Assembly: GCA_039024895.1 (NCBI GenBank)
Contig: JBCCPJ010000004.1
Coordinates: 1-64,000 of the forward strand
Direction of reading: 5' to 3'
Source: JAJDOD01 sp039024895
Lineage (GTDB): Bacteria > Pseudomonadota > Alphaproteobacteria > Rhodobacterales > Rhodobacteraceae
Length of the DNA stretch: 64,000 nucleotides
Position 1 is the stretch's first letter; every line of letters starts with the position of its first letter. A model generated the notes under the pieces. That model saw only the letters and a list, made by a program, of their open reading frames with translations. It searched no databases and was not told the origin of the DNA. A program made the translations under genes and the position numbers. Below are positions 8,146 through 16,623 of the stretch, piece after piece.

Positions 8146-8994
8146 ATGACCCAAGACGACACCTACCACCGGCCCAAAATATTGGGCGATGCCCTTGCGC
8201 TGTTGGCCGAGGGCACACCGCGTATCGCCGCCGGATGCACGGACCTCTTTCCCGCGACAGAACGGAAGGTTTTGCCCGGCGCGATCCTTGATATCTCGGG
8301 GATCAGACAACTTCGAGGCGTCTCGCAGCATAAAGGCGGCGTGACAATCGGCGCGACCACTACCTGGGCCGATATCATCAGCGCCCCTTTGCCGCCCGCT
8401 TTCGACGGGTTGAAACAAGCGGCGCGCGAGGTGGGCGCGCGACAAATCCAGGCGCGCGGCACCATCGCGGGCAACCTCTGCAACGCCTCTCCCGCCGCCG
8501 ACGGCGTACCCGTTTTGCTCACGCTCGATGCGGAAGTAGAACTGCAAAGCCTGCGGGGCGCGCGAAGGTTGGCTTTGTCTGACTTCCTGCGCGGTCCCCG
8601 CGCCACCGCACGCGCCGCCGACGAGTTGGTCACAAACATCCACATTCCGTCGGAAGCGACTGAAGGATCAGGTTCTTTTCTTAAGCTGGGCGCGCGATCC
8701 TACCTCGTGATCTCGATTGCGATGACCGCGGCGCGCGTCGTCGAGAAGAACGGGATTGTGCAATCCGCCGCCCTGGCCATTGGGGCCTGCTCGCCGGTCG
8801 CAACGCGCTTGCCCGAAGCGGAAGCTGCCTTGGTTGACGCGCCACTGGAGCCTGCCCGGATCACGCCCGCGCTGCTCGCCCCGCATCTTGCGCCAATCGA
8901 CGACGCGCGCGCCGACGCCGCCTACCGGGCAAAGGTCGCCGCCGAACTCATGCGACGGAGCCTCGCCGCCCTTCGCCAAAGGCAGGCGGCATGA
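8146..8994 (+). CDS. FAD-binding subunit of a molybdenum hydroxylase (xanthine dehydrogenase family)
   Basis: The medium, FAD-carrying subunit (CoxM/XdhA type) that passes electrons from the iron-sulfur clusters to an acceptor. FAD-contact motifs are visible in the N-terminal half: AAGCTDLFPATERK, and TIAGNLCNASPAADG, which corresponds to the family TIGGNIANASPAGD. At 282 residues it has the usual length. I place the start at ATG 8146 (MTQDDTYHRPK) rather than at the earlier in-frame ATG at 8065, because the extra 27 residues have no family resemblance. The stop overlaps the start of the next gene (ATGA), making it the first gene of a tight five-gene operon. Substrate unknown; an N-heterocycle is suggested by the downstream reductase. 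Confidence 0.88.
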   Translation: MTQDDTYHRPKILGDALALLAEGTPRIAAGCTDLFPATERKVLPGAILDISGIRQLRGVSQHKGGVTIGATTTWADIISAPLPPAFDGLKQAAREVGARQIQARGTIAGNLCNASPAADGVPVLLTLDAEVELQSLRGARRLALSDFLRGPRATARAADELVTNIHIPSEATEGSGSFLKLGARSYLVISIAMTAARVVEKNGIVQSAALAIGACSPVATRLPEAEAALVDAPLEPARITPALLAPHLAPIDDARADAAYRAKVAAELMRRSLAALRQRQAA

Positions 8995-11747
8995 CGCAGA
9001 TCATCATTGGCGGGAAAACTCAGACTATTCAAAGCTCTCCGGGTCGGCGTTTATCCGAAGTTCTGCGCAACGAACTTGGGTTGAAAAGCGTGAAAGTCGG
9101 CTGTGATGCGGGCGATTGCGGGGCCTGTACTGTACTAATGGACGGCGCGCAGGTCTGCGCTTGCCTCGTGCCCGTCGCGCAAGCGGACGGCGCCGCGATT
9201 GAAACGCTGGAAACCGCCGAACCAACCCTTTCGGCTCGGCTACAGGCGGCGTTTCTGGACCACGGCGCGGCCCAATGCGGGATTTGCACGCCGGGCATTA
9301 TGATGGCCGCCATGGAGCTTTTGCGGGCCAACCCCAAGCCGTCCCGCCCGGAGGTAGAGACGGCCTTGGGAGGGGTCCTCTGCCGCTGCACTGGCTACGC
9401 CAAGATCGTCGACGCGGTGGCGGGCCTCGCCCCCCGGGCCGCGCGCGCCAATGGCCATGCGGTCGGCGTGCCGCTCCGCCGCCTTGACGGTCAGCCCAAG
9501 GTCGATGGGACGGAGAAGTTCGGCGCCGATGTCGGACCAGAGGACGCGCTCATGGTCCGCGCGATACGATCCCCGCATTTCCATGCTGCCTTCACCTTTG
9601 GCAACCTCGACCAATGGGCATCAATATCGCATGTCAAAGTGCTGACATCGGACGATATTCCCGGCGTGAACCGGTTCGGCGTCATCCCGCCCCTGGCCGA
9701 CCAGCCTGCCTTAGCCGAGGGCGTGGCGCGTTACCTTGGCGAGGCGGTGGCGTTGGTGATCGGCCCGGCAGAGGTGATCGAAGCGCTTGACCTGGCCACC
9801 TTCCCCATCACCTGGACCACGCTCGATCACGCGGTGACAGAGGCGGACGGTGTGGCGGGTCCACAATTGCACGACACGCGCCCGGGCAACCTTCTCATCA
9901 AAGGACGCGTTGCCGCCGGGACGCCTGACGCAGAACTGGCCAAAGCGGCCCATGTGGCCGAAGCCTCGTTCCAGACCTCCTATGTCGAGCACGCCTATAT
10001 TGAACCGGAAGCCGGCGTCGCCTGGATGGAGGGCGATACGCTGGTGATCCACGCCTGCACCCAAGCGCCGGTGATGGACCGGGACGACACGGCCACCATC
10101 CTCGGCCTACCGAAAGAGCGGGTGCGCATCGTGCCCACGGCGGCGGGCGGCGGCTTCGGGGCGAAGCTCGATCTTTCGGTACAGCCGCTGATCGGGCTTG
10201 CGGCGCTGGTCACCGGCCACCCCTGCCGCATGGTTTTTAGCCGCAACGAATCCATGCGCGCTTCGACCAAGCGACACCCGGGCACGATGACAGCGCGGAT
10301 CGGCTCGGACGCGACCGGTAAAGTGACCGCGATGGTGTTCGACGGCGACTTCAACACCGGCGCTTACGCGAGCTGGGGGCCGACTGTCGCGACGCGTGTG
10401 CCGGTCCATGCCTCCGGCCCCTACCGCGTACCCCATTATCGGGCGGAGGCGCGGGCGATCCACAGCAACGGGCCGACGGCGGGCGCGTTTCGCGGGTTCG
10501 GCGTGCCACAAGCCGCGATCATGCAAGAACTGCTCTACGATGATCTCGCCACGCAATGCGGCGTGGACCGGCTCGCATTCCGCCGCCAGAACGCCTTTGT
10601 CGATGGGGACAAAACGGCCTCGGGGCAAGTCCTCTCGGCCGTGGGCATGCTGGAGTGTCTCGACGCGCTCAAGCCCCATTGGGAGCGCGCTCTGGAGGAC
10701 GCCGCGTTGCATCCCGAGGGTTCCACCGTTCGGGGCGTGGGTATTGCCTCCTGCTGGTACGGGTGCGGCAACACCGCGCTGCCCAACCCCTCCACCATCC
10801 GCATCGGCATCACGCCGGACGGGCGGTTGCGACTGCATCAGGGGGCAACCGATATCGGGCAAGGGGCGAACACTGTCATCGCGCAGATCGCGGCGGACGC
10901 GCTCGGGCTTTCGATCACGGCGGTCGAACTTATCGGCCCCGATACCGGGTTGACGCCGGATTGCGGCAAAACCTCCGCTTCGCGACAAACCTTCATCACG
11001 GGGCGCGCGGCAGAGGCAGCAGGACACGCGCTCCGGGCGGAGATATTGCGCCTGACAAACCTCTCTGAAGCGGCTGTTTTAAAATTGGAAAACGGCGTTC
11101 TCACGGCAACGGAAAACGGCCAGACCCAGACCATCGAGCTTGGCGCGGCAAACGCCTATGGCTACGCGCTGATGGCAGAAGAAACCTACGATCCGCCCAC
11201 CACCGCGCTGGATGAGGACGGCCAGGGCACGCCTTACGCGCAATACGGCTTTGGGGCGCAGATCGCGGAAGTGGAAGTGGACCTCGCCCTCGGCACCACG
11301 CGGGTCCTCAAGATGACCGCCGCCCATGATGTGGGCCGTGCAATCAACCCGCTTTTGGCAGAAGGTCAGATCGAGGGGGGCATCGCCCAAGGTCTTGGGC
11401 TGGCCCTGATGGAGGAGTTCCTGCCCGGTCGCACCGAGAACCTCCATGACTACCTGATCCCCACTGTCGGCGATATGCCGGAGATCACCTCGATCCTGAT
11501 TGAAAAGCCGGACCCGGAAGGGCCGATGGGCGCCAAAGGGCTGGGCGAGCATGTGCTGATCCCCACGGCCCCCGCGATCCTGAACGCCATTCGCCACGCG
11601 ACTGGTGCCCGCCTGACCAAAGCGCCCGCCTTGCCGCACCGGGTGCTCGCTGCCATCGACGAAGCGAGGAAGGCGCGCCCCGACCAGCGCTCTGTGGAGG
11701 ACGGCGCAACAATCACTGGTCCTCGGGACTCGCGCCATGGCCCGTAA
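8991..11747 (+). CDS. Molybdenum hydroxylase with fused 2Fe-2S and molybdopterin domains
   Basis: A 918-residue fusion of the small iron-sulfur subunit and the large molybdopterin subunit, which are usually separate in bacteria. Residues 1-75 hold a plant-type 2Fe-2S site (C38, C43, C46, C58) and residues about 95-140 the second cluster (QCGICTPGIMM, then CRCTGYAKI). From about residue 160 the molybdopterin part shows GGGFGAKLD, GAFRGFGVPQ, a GQGANTVIAQ stretch and, near the C-terminus, GAKGLGEH with E853 as the probable catalytic base. All metal-binding residues are intact. It overlaps both neighbours, 4 bases upstream and 11 downstream. The enzyme should hydroxylate an aromatic N-heterocycle or aldehyde in the cytosol. 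No molybdenum-insertion chaperone (XdhC) is seen nearby. Confidence 0.88.
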   Translation: MTQIIIGGKTQTIQSSPGRRLSEVLRNELGLKSVKVGCDAGDCGACTVLMDGAQVCACLVPVAQADGAAIETLETAEPTLSARLQAAFLDHGAAQCGICTPGIMMAAMELLRANPKPSRPEVETALGGVLCRCTGYAKIVDAVAGLAPRAARANGHAVGVPLRRLDGQPKVDGTEKFGADVGPEDALMVRAIRSPHFHAAFTFGNLDQWASISHVKVLTSDDIPGVNRFGVIPPLADQPALAEGVARYLGEAVALVIGPAEVIEALDLATFPITWTTLDHAVTEADGVAGPQLHDTRPGNLLIKGRVAAGTPDAELAKAAHVAEASFQTSYVEHAYIEPEAGVAWMEGDTLVIHACTQAPVMDRDDTATILGLPKERVRIVPTAAGGGFGAKLDLSVQPLIGLAALVTGHPCRMVFSRNESMRASTKRHPGTMTARIGSDATGKVTAMVFDGDFNTGAYASWGPTVATRVPVHASGPYRVPHYRAEARAIHSNGPTAGAFRGFGVPQAAIMQELLYDDLATQCGVDRLAFRRQNAFVDGDKTASGQVLSAVGMLECLDALKPHWERALEDAALHPEGSTVRGVGIASCWYGCGNTALPNPSTIRIGITPDGRLRLHQGATDIGQGANTVIAQIAADALGLSITAVELIGPDTGLTPDCGKTSASRQTFITGRAAEAAGHALRAEILRLTNLSEAAVLKLENGVLTATENGQTQTIELGAANAYGYALMAEETYDPPTTALDEDGQGTPYAQYGFGAQIAEVEVDLALGTTRVLKMTAAHDVGRAINPLLAEGQIEGGIAQGLGLALMEEFLPGRTENLHDYLIPTVGDMPEITSILIEKPDPEGPMGAKGLGEHVLIPTAPAILNAIRHATGARLTKAPALPHRVLAAIDEARKARPDQRSVEDGATITGPRDSRHGP

Positions 11748-12516
11748 GCGCCGCGACACCACCCTGCCCGCACCGTTTCTCAAACGGCTGACGCTCATTA
11801 CCGAGAGGATGGGCAACCGCGATAGCTACCCGATGAACCTGCCGTGGCTAGACCCCGACAGGTTCGAGATGGCGTTCGAGACGCCGGTGACCATCATCGT
11901 GGGCGAGAACGGGTCCGGGAAATCGACCCTGATCGAGGCCATTGCCGCCCTCTCCGGCTATGACGAGGCGGGCGGGGGCAAGGGATACCGGCCCGTTGAT
12001 CACAGCATGGCGCTGGATGTGAGCGGGGCCGAATTGGTGAACGCCATGCGGGCAAGCTGGTTGCCAAAAATCACCGATGGCTGGTTCTTCCGGGCGGAGA
12101 GCTTTTTCTCCGTCGCGCGTTATCTAGACGAGGCCGCGCAGCTCGATCCCTTCAAGCCGCCACCGCCCGACTTCTTGTCCCATTCCCACGGCGAAGGCTT
12201 TTTGCGGTTCTTCGAAGAGCGGATGTCGCGGCAGGGTATCTACTTCATGGACGAGCCCGAAAGCGCGCTCTCCCCCAACCGGCAACGGGACTTGCTGCGC
12301 GTGCTCGCCAACATCACAGAGCGCGGCAATGCGCAGGTCATCATGGCCACGCATTCGCCCATTTTGATGGCCGTGCCGGGCGCGCGCTTGCTGGAGATGA
12401 CGCGGCTCGGGCCCGAACCCGTCGCCTTCGAAGACACCGCGCATTTCCGCCTTTATCGCGATTTCGTCGCGGACCCGGCAGCATTTGTCGCCAACGCTCT
12501 GGCCGCAACGCCATGA
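11737..12516 (+). CDS. AAA-family ATPase in the molybdenum hydroxylase operon
   Basis: A 259-residue ATPase of the ABC/AAA_15 type. Walker A is GENGSGKST near residue 52, Walker B with the catalytic acid is IYFMDEPESALS near 167, and the switch histidine region is ATHSPILM near 205. There are no membrane segments and no transporter partner, so it is not an import ATPase. It overlaps the molybdenum hydroxylase gene by 11 bases and the reductase gene by 4, so it is co-translated with them. A maturation or chaperone role for the operon's metalloenzymes is possible but not shown by sequence. Small stand-alone ATPases of this type are otherwise of unknown function. Confidence 0.8.
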   Translation: MARKRRDTTLPAPFLKRLTLITERMGNRDSYPMNLPWLDPDRFEMAFETPVTIIVGENGSGKSTLIEAIAALSGYDEAGGGKGYRPVDHSMALDVSGAELVNAMRASWLPKITDGWFFRAESFFSVARYLDEAAQLDPFKPPPPDFLSHSHGEGFLRFFEERMSRQGIYFMDEPESALSPNRQRDLLRVLANITERGNAQVIMATHSPILMAVPGARLLEMTRLGPEPVAFEDTAHFRLYRDFVADPAAFVANALAATP

Positions 12517-13943
12517 ATAAGCCTGAGAAAATCCGCTGCGATGCCTGCCCGGTCATGTGCTACATCGGCCCCGGTCGTGCCGGCGCTTGCGACCGCTATG
12601 CCAATGAAGACGGGCAGATCATCCGCGTTGACCCCCTGACCATTCTCGACCGTCGCATTGCCAAGGGCGACGCGATCAAACCGTTCCTTACCGCCGATTG
12701 GGACGGCACCACGGCCACCGGCGAAGACGTCGCTGTTTCCGCCATCGGGGCCGGGACGACCTACCCGGATTACAAGCCTGCGCCCTTCATCGTCTCCCGA
12801 CAAATCGAGGGCATCGATGCCGTGACCGTCGTCACCGAAGCGATCTTTTCCTATTGCGGTGTGAAAGTGAAAATCGACACGGACCGGCACCTGGGGCGCG
12901 AGACCTCGCCGGTTCGGGCCAATGGTGAGGTCGTAGGCCACGTGATGACGGCTGAGTACGGCAGCCAGATGCTGTCGCTCGGCGGGGTGGACCACCTGAC
13001 CGGCGGTTCCAAGGCCGAGGGGCGCACAACCTGCGCCACGCTCATGGCACTCTGCAACAAGGAAGCCGTGGAGCTTACGATTGATGGCGGCTCAACCATC
13101 ATCGTCGCAGCGGGTCAGCCGCCCATCGTGGACGGCGTGGCAGAGGACCGGATGCGCGTCGGCTGCGGCTCGGCCACCATCGGGATGTTCGCCAGCCAGT
13201 GGAAAGGCCATGTCGATGAGGTCGTCGTGGTGGACGATCACATCACCGGTGTCGTCTCCGAACATCAGGCGGGCAAGGTGATCGACTGGCCCGATACCGG
13301 CATCCGCATCAACGGTCGCCGCTCGACGCCCGGTCGCTACTTCGGCGTGGCAGCGCCGGGGCGCGGCTGGGGTGGCACCGATATTGACGACCCGCTCGCT
13401 ATCCTCGGTGAATGGCGCACCGCAAAAGGCGCGCGGCCGGGATTGACCCTGTTGATGGTGTCCACCACCGGCGAACACGCGGCCTATTTCGAATTGGACG
13501 ACGCCCTCACCCCGCAACCCCGTGTTATGCCGGAAGCACTCCAAGCCTCGGTCGATCTTATTGCAGAAAACTGTGAGCCCGCGCGCTGCACCGTGCTTTT
13601 CATGGGCGGCGCCGGGGGATCGCTCCGCTCCGGTGTCACCCGTAATCCGATCCGCTTGACGCAATCGGTTCAGGCCGAGTTAACACGCGTGACGTTGGGC
13701 GGCGTGCCCGCCTATGTCTGGCCCGGCGGCGGGATCACCGTCATGGTCGATGTGGCCGGCCTGCCCGATAACGCCTTCGGCTACGTGCCGACGCCTGCGC
13801 TCGTGGCACCGCTCGAATTCACCCTCCCCCGCGCCGAGTACCTGGCACTTGGCGGCCATGGGGAGGCCATCCGCACCCTGGAAGACGTGCTGGACAGCGG
13901 CGGAGAATACGGGGCCGCCGCCCAGGTGATTGGCGCCAAATGA
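12513..13943 (+). CDS. 6-hydroxynicotinate-reductase-like iron-sulfur flavoprotein
   Basis: Resembles proteins annotated as 6-hydroxynicotinate reductase, the enzyme that reduces the ring of 6-hydroxynicotinate in Eubacterium barkeri. That enzyme was reported to carry a covalent flavin and several Fe-S clusters. The N-terminus has a CxxCxxxC motif plus a fourth cysteine (C9, C12, C16, C26), which fits a 4Fe-4S cluster. Residues 160-166 read DHLTGGS, one residue away from the flavinylation consensus D-x-x-[ST]-G-A-[ST]; T163 would be the attachment residue. At 476 residues it is full length. It overlaps its neighbours by 4 bases on each side and is followed by an ApbE-like gene, which could install the flavin. 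In aerobic alphaproteobacteria the true substrate is uncertain; a related N-heterocycle is plausible. Confidence 0.72.
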   Translation: MNKPEKIRCDACPVMCYIGPGRAGACDRYANEDGQIIRVDPLTILDRRIAKGDAIKPFLTADWDGTTATGEDVAVSAIGAGTTYPDYKPAPFIVSRQIEGIDAVTVVTEAIFSYCGVKVKIDTDRHLGRETSPVRANGEVVGHVMTAEYGSQMLSLGGVDHLTGGSKAEGRTTCATLMALCNKEAVELTIDGGSTIIVAAGQPPIVDGVAEDRMRVGCGSATIGMFASQWKGHVDEVVVVDDHITGVVSEHQAGKVIDWPDTGIRINGRRSTPGRYFGVAAPGRGWGGTDIDDPLAILGEWRTAKGARPGLTLLMVSTTGEHAAYFELDDALTPQPRVMPEALQASVDLIAENCEPARCTVLFMGGAGGSLRSGVTRNPIRLTQSVQAELTRVTLGGVPAYVWPGGGITVMVDVAGLPDNAFGYVPTPALVAPLEFTLPRAEYLALGGHGEAIRTLEDVLDSGGEYGAAAQVIGAK

Positions 13944-14776
13944 CCGGGGGCGCGGTGGCGGCGGGGCTGCCGGATGGGCGCCTGCACCTCCAGCACGGGC
14001 CCATCGACATCATCCTGAGCGCTGAAGGGCCGGGGCGCGACGCAGCCTTCCGTGCCGCCGCCCGCCGGTTTGAGACCATCCTGCCCGACCTCGCCGCACA
14101 GCTGCCGGTGCTGACCCGGGACTACCACGATTTTCGCCCCACCTGCCCTGTGGCTGCTGCGATGAAACGCGCCGTCGCCCCCCTGGCCCGCGACCGGTTC
14201 GTCACGCCTATGGCGGCTGTCGCTGGCGCCGTGGCCGATGAGATCTGCGCGTCACTGTCCCGCGCTGCACTCACCAAGGCAACCGCCAACAATGGCGGCG
14301 ACATCGCGTTCTTGCTGTCACCCGGCGCGCGTTTCCGCGCCGCCGGCGCCAATGGCCCCATCGACATTCCCGCCGATAGCCCCGTGCGCGGGATGGCGAC
14401 TTCCGGCTGGCAGGGGCGCAGCCAGTCGCTCGGGATCGCCGATGCCGTGACGGTCCTTGCCGAAACAGCCGCCCGCGCCGATGCCGCCGCCACGCTTATC
14501 GCCAACGCGGTCGACCTCCCGGATCACCCGGCAATCCAGCGCGTTCCCGCATCCGATCTGGAGGCCGTGCCGCAACTGGATGATCGGCTTGTGACAGTGG
14601 ACGTGGGGGCGCTGCGCGAACACGAAATCGACACCGCCCTAAATCGCGGTGCAGCCTACGCCAAAAAGCTACTGGCAACGGGGCTGATTGCTGGCGCCAT
14701 CCTGTCGTTGAAGGGCATATCGCGGGTTACCGCGTCATCAGGTAGCGCGACAGGGCTTCTGGCTGATCCGTCATAA
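13940..14776 (+). CDS. UPF0280 family, ApbE-like protein (possible flavin transferase)
   Basis: A 278-residue UPF0280 family member. Several stretches resemble ApbE FMN transferases: NNGGDIAF (compare NAGGD), GMATSG followed by a basic residue, and a C-terminal ADAVTVLAETAARADAAAT that matches the V-T-V-x5-A-D-A region. ApbE links FMN to a Thr or Ser in target flavoproteins. The gene before it, overlapping by 4 bases, encodes an enzyme whose characterised relative has a covalent flavin and which shows a near-consensus target motif. I infer that this protein flavinylates that reductase. The last 50 bases overlap the end of the convergent phosphodiesterase gene. Confidence 0.75.
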   Translation: MTGGAVAAGLPDGRLHLQHGPIDIILSAEGPGRDAAFRAAARRFETILPDLAAQLPVLTRDYHDFRPTCPVAAAMKRAVAPLARDRFVTPMAAVAGAVADEICASLSRAALTKATANNGGDIAFLLSPGARFRAAGANGPIDIPADSPVRGMATSGWQGRSQSLGIADAVTVLAETAARADAAATLIANAVDLPDHPAIQRVPASDLEAVPQLDDRLVTVDVGALREHEIDTALNRGAAYAKKLLATGLIAGAILSLKGISRVTASSGSATGLLADPS

Positions 14777-15590
14777 TCAGCCGAATGCCCGCATCGAGAA
14801 TGCGACCCCACACCGCGCGCGGATTACGCAAGGCATAGCTGTCGGACAGATCGCCACAATGGACCGCATCCAAGGTATAGGTCCCGAACCGCATCAAATC
14901 GCCGGCAAAGGACGACGCCCGTTTCACCAGGTTCAAATCGTCAAACCGAAGTTCCACCGCCGCCACATCCGCCTCGCGCAGCGCCACCACAAGGGGCAGG
15001 TCATCCTCCGACAGGAGCTTCAACTTGGCCATGACCATGATGTCATATTGCCGTTCAAGATCGACGAGGGCCGCCACATCCTCTCGCGAAGCGATATCGA
15101 TCTTGAGCGTCCCAAGGTCCTGGCACCCAAGGGCCGCAATCGTCGCCCCCACGGCGTGGAGGTCCTCGGCGCGTTTCACATCGATATCGAAGATCGCCCC
15201 GGTTTGATCGAGCGCACCAAAGGCGGCATCGAGCGTCGGCACAGGCTGTTCGGTGAGCGCCGCCGCTGGGCCACCCATCCCGGCACGCAGTCGCGTCTGT
15301 TGGAGCACCGCCGGATCGGCGCCATTCGCATCGCCCGAGGCCCCTGTCATGCGATCAAGCGTGCGATCGTGCATCAAATAGGGCGTGCCGTCCCGGTCGA
15401 GACGCACATCGATTTCCACCACGTCCCAGCGCGCCGCCGCGCGGATGGCAGAGAGCGAGTTTTCAGGCAAAGAATTCCATAGCCCCCGATGGACCGATAC
15501 CATCGGAAGTCGTTTATTGCGCCGGAACCGCGCCTTTTGCGTGGTTCCTCTCAGATAACGTCCATGCTGATGCGGTGCTCGCACATCCAT
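14727..15590 (-). CDS. Glycerophosphodiester phosphodiesterase family protein
   Basis: Hydrolyses glycerophosphodiesters to glycerol-3-phosphate and an alcohol (GDPD/UgpQ family). The signature HRGLWNSLPENS (catalytic His, Glu and Asn) is followed by VVEIDVRLDRDGTPYLMHDRTLDRMT, with the metal-binding Glu and Asp and the second His. A longer frame opens with TTG at 15626, but ATG 15590 has a GGGGAG site 7 bases upstream and is preferred, giving 287 residues. No signal peptide is evident, so it is probably cytosolic. Its 3' end overlaps the UPF0280 gene by 50 bases, a tail-to-tail arrangement in which each transcript is antisense to the other's end. Confidence 0.88.
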   Translation of the reverse strand: MDVRAPHQHGRYLRGTTQKARFRRNKRLPMVSVHRGLWNSLPENSLSAIRAAARWDVVEIDVRLDRDGTPYLMHDRTLDRMTGASGDANGADPAVLQQTRLRAGMGGPAAALTEQPVPTLDAAFGALDQTGAIFDIDVKRAEDLHAVGATIAALGCQDLGTLKIDIASREDVAALVDLERQYDIMVMAKLKLLSEDDLPLVVALREADVAAVELRFDDLNLVKRASSFAGDLMRFGTYTLDAVHCGDLSDSYALRNPRAVWGRILDAGIRLIMTDQPEALSRYLMTR

Positions 15591-15830
15591 ATGGCGTCTC
15601 CCCAACTTGGCGTTCCCTAAAAACAAGTCGAGATATCGAGCGGTATGCTAACGTATGCGGCGCCCGGTTAAATCGGACTCTTTGCCTCACCTTTCCGTGA
15701 TCGGATGGCTAGGGGCGGCTCAAACAGAAAACCGGCAAACCACAGCGGGCCAGGCTGACTTGCCCTTCGGCAGGTCCGCGAGCGCGACCTCTCCCTTGAC
15801 GCATCCACCCCGGACCGGCATGGACGGCCC

Positions 15831-16478
15831 ATGACAAAACTCGCTTTGATCACAGGCGCGTCGCGGGGCCTCGGCGCCGCCCTCGCCGAAGCCCTCGCCG
15901 ACACCCACCATATTGTCGCTGTTGCCCGCACCGTCGGCGGTTTGGAGGAGCTTGACGACCGGATACAGGCCAAAGGCGGCAGTGCCACCCTGGCACCGCT
16001 CGATGTGACCGATCCCGACGCAATGGCAACGCTGTGCCGGTCGATCCATGATCGCTGGGGCAGTCTCGACCTCTGGCTGCACCCGGCCATTCACGCGTCA
16101 CCCCTCTCACCGGCGGCCCATATAGATGCGAAAGACATGGCCAAAAGCGTAGCGACCAACGTGACGGCCACCGCGACGCTGATCACCTATGTAGCCCCGC
16201 TCCTCGGCTCCGTCGGTCAGGCGGTTTTCTTTGATGACGCGCGCGCCAGTGGCAAGTTCTTCGGCGCCTATGGGGCAACGAAAGCCGCGCAGATCGCCCT
16301 CGCCAAAGCCTGGCAGGCGGAAAGCGCCAAGACCGGCCCGAACATCCAGATCGTGACGCCGCCGCCCATGCCCACCGCAACACGGGCGCGGTTTTTTCCC
16401 GGCGAGAGCCGCGACGGGCTGACGGATATTGCCAGCGCCGCCCAGGCCCTCCTCGGTGAAATCGCCCCACCCGCCTGA
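15831..16478 (+). CDS. Short-chain dehydrogenase/reductase
   Basis: A 215-residue SDR oxidoreductase with a TGASRGLG nucleotide-binding loop at the N-terminus, the LDVTD acidic motif, and YGATK (Tyr and Lys of the active site) near residue 145. The usual NNAG motif is replaced by a HPAIHASP stretch, and no clear catalytic serine is seen at the normal distance, so activity or substrate class may differ from typical members. It is a single gene upstream of surE, separated from it by an intergenic repeat. No substrate can be inferred. Confidence 0.8.
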   Translation: MTKLALITGASRGLGAALAEALADTHHIVAVARTVGGLEELDDRIQAKGGSATLAPLDVTDPDAMATLCRSIHDRWGSLDLWLHPAIHASPLSPAAHIDAKDMAKSVATNVTATATLITYVAPLLGSVGQAVFFDDARASGKFFGAYGATKAAQIALAKAWQAESAKTGPNIQIVTPPPMPTATRARFFPGESRDGLTDIASAAQALLGEIAPPA

Positions 16479-16480
16479 GC

Positions 16481-16526
16481 CTTCTTCTGTCCCGAATACC
16501 TCGGGGTGAGGCCGAAGGCCGAGGGG
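16481..16526 (-). repeat. Intergenic repeat, copy A
   Basis: Read on the minus strand it consists of a GAGGCC...GGCC hairpin followed by a core of the form CCCCGAGGTATT-CGGGACAGAAGAA. The same layout recurs at 42254-42299 and 48219-48274 on the plus strand. It lies between the SDR gene and surE. Confidence 0.7.
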
Positions 16527-16623
16527 CGGCGCCCCTTATCTTTGGGCCACCGCAAGACCTCGCCGCCAAAAAGCAACCGCGCGCCGTCTTGCTGCCCGCG
16601 CCCGCCTCCCCTAAAGCAGAGCC

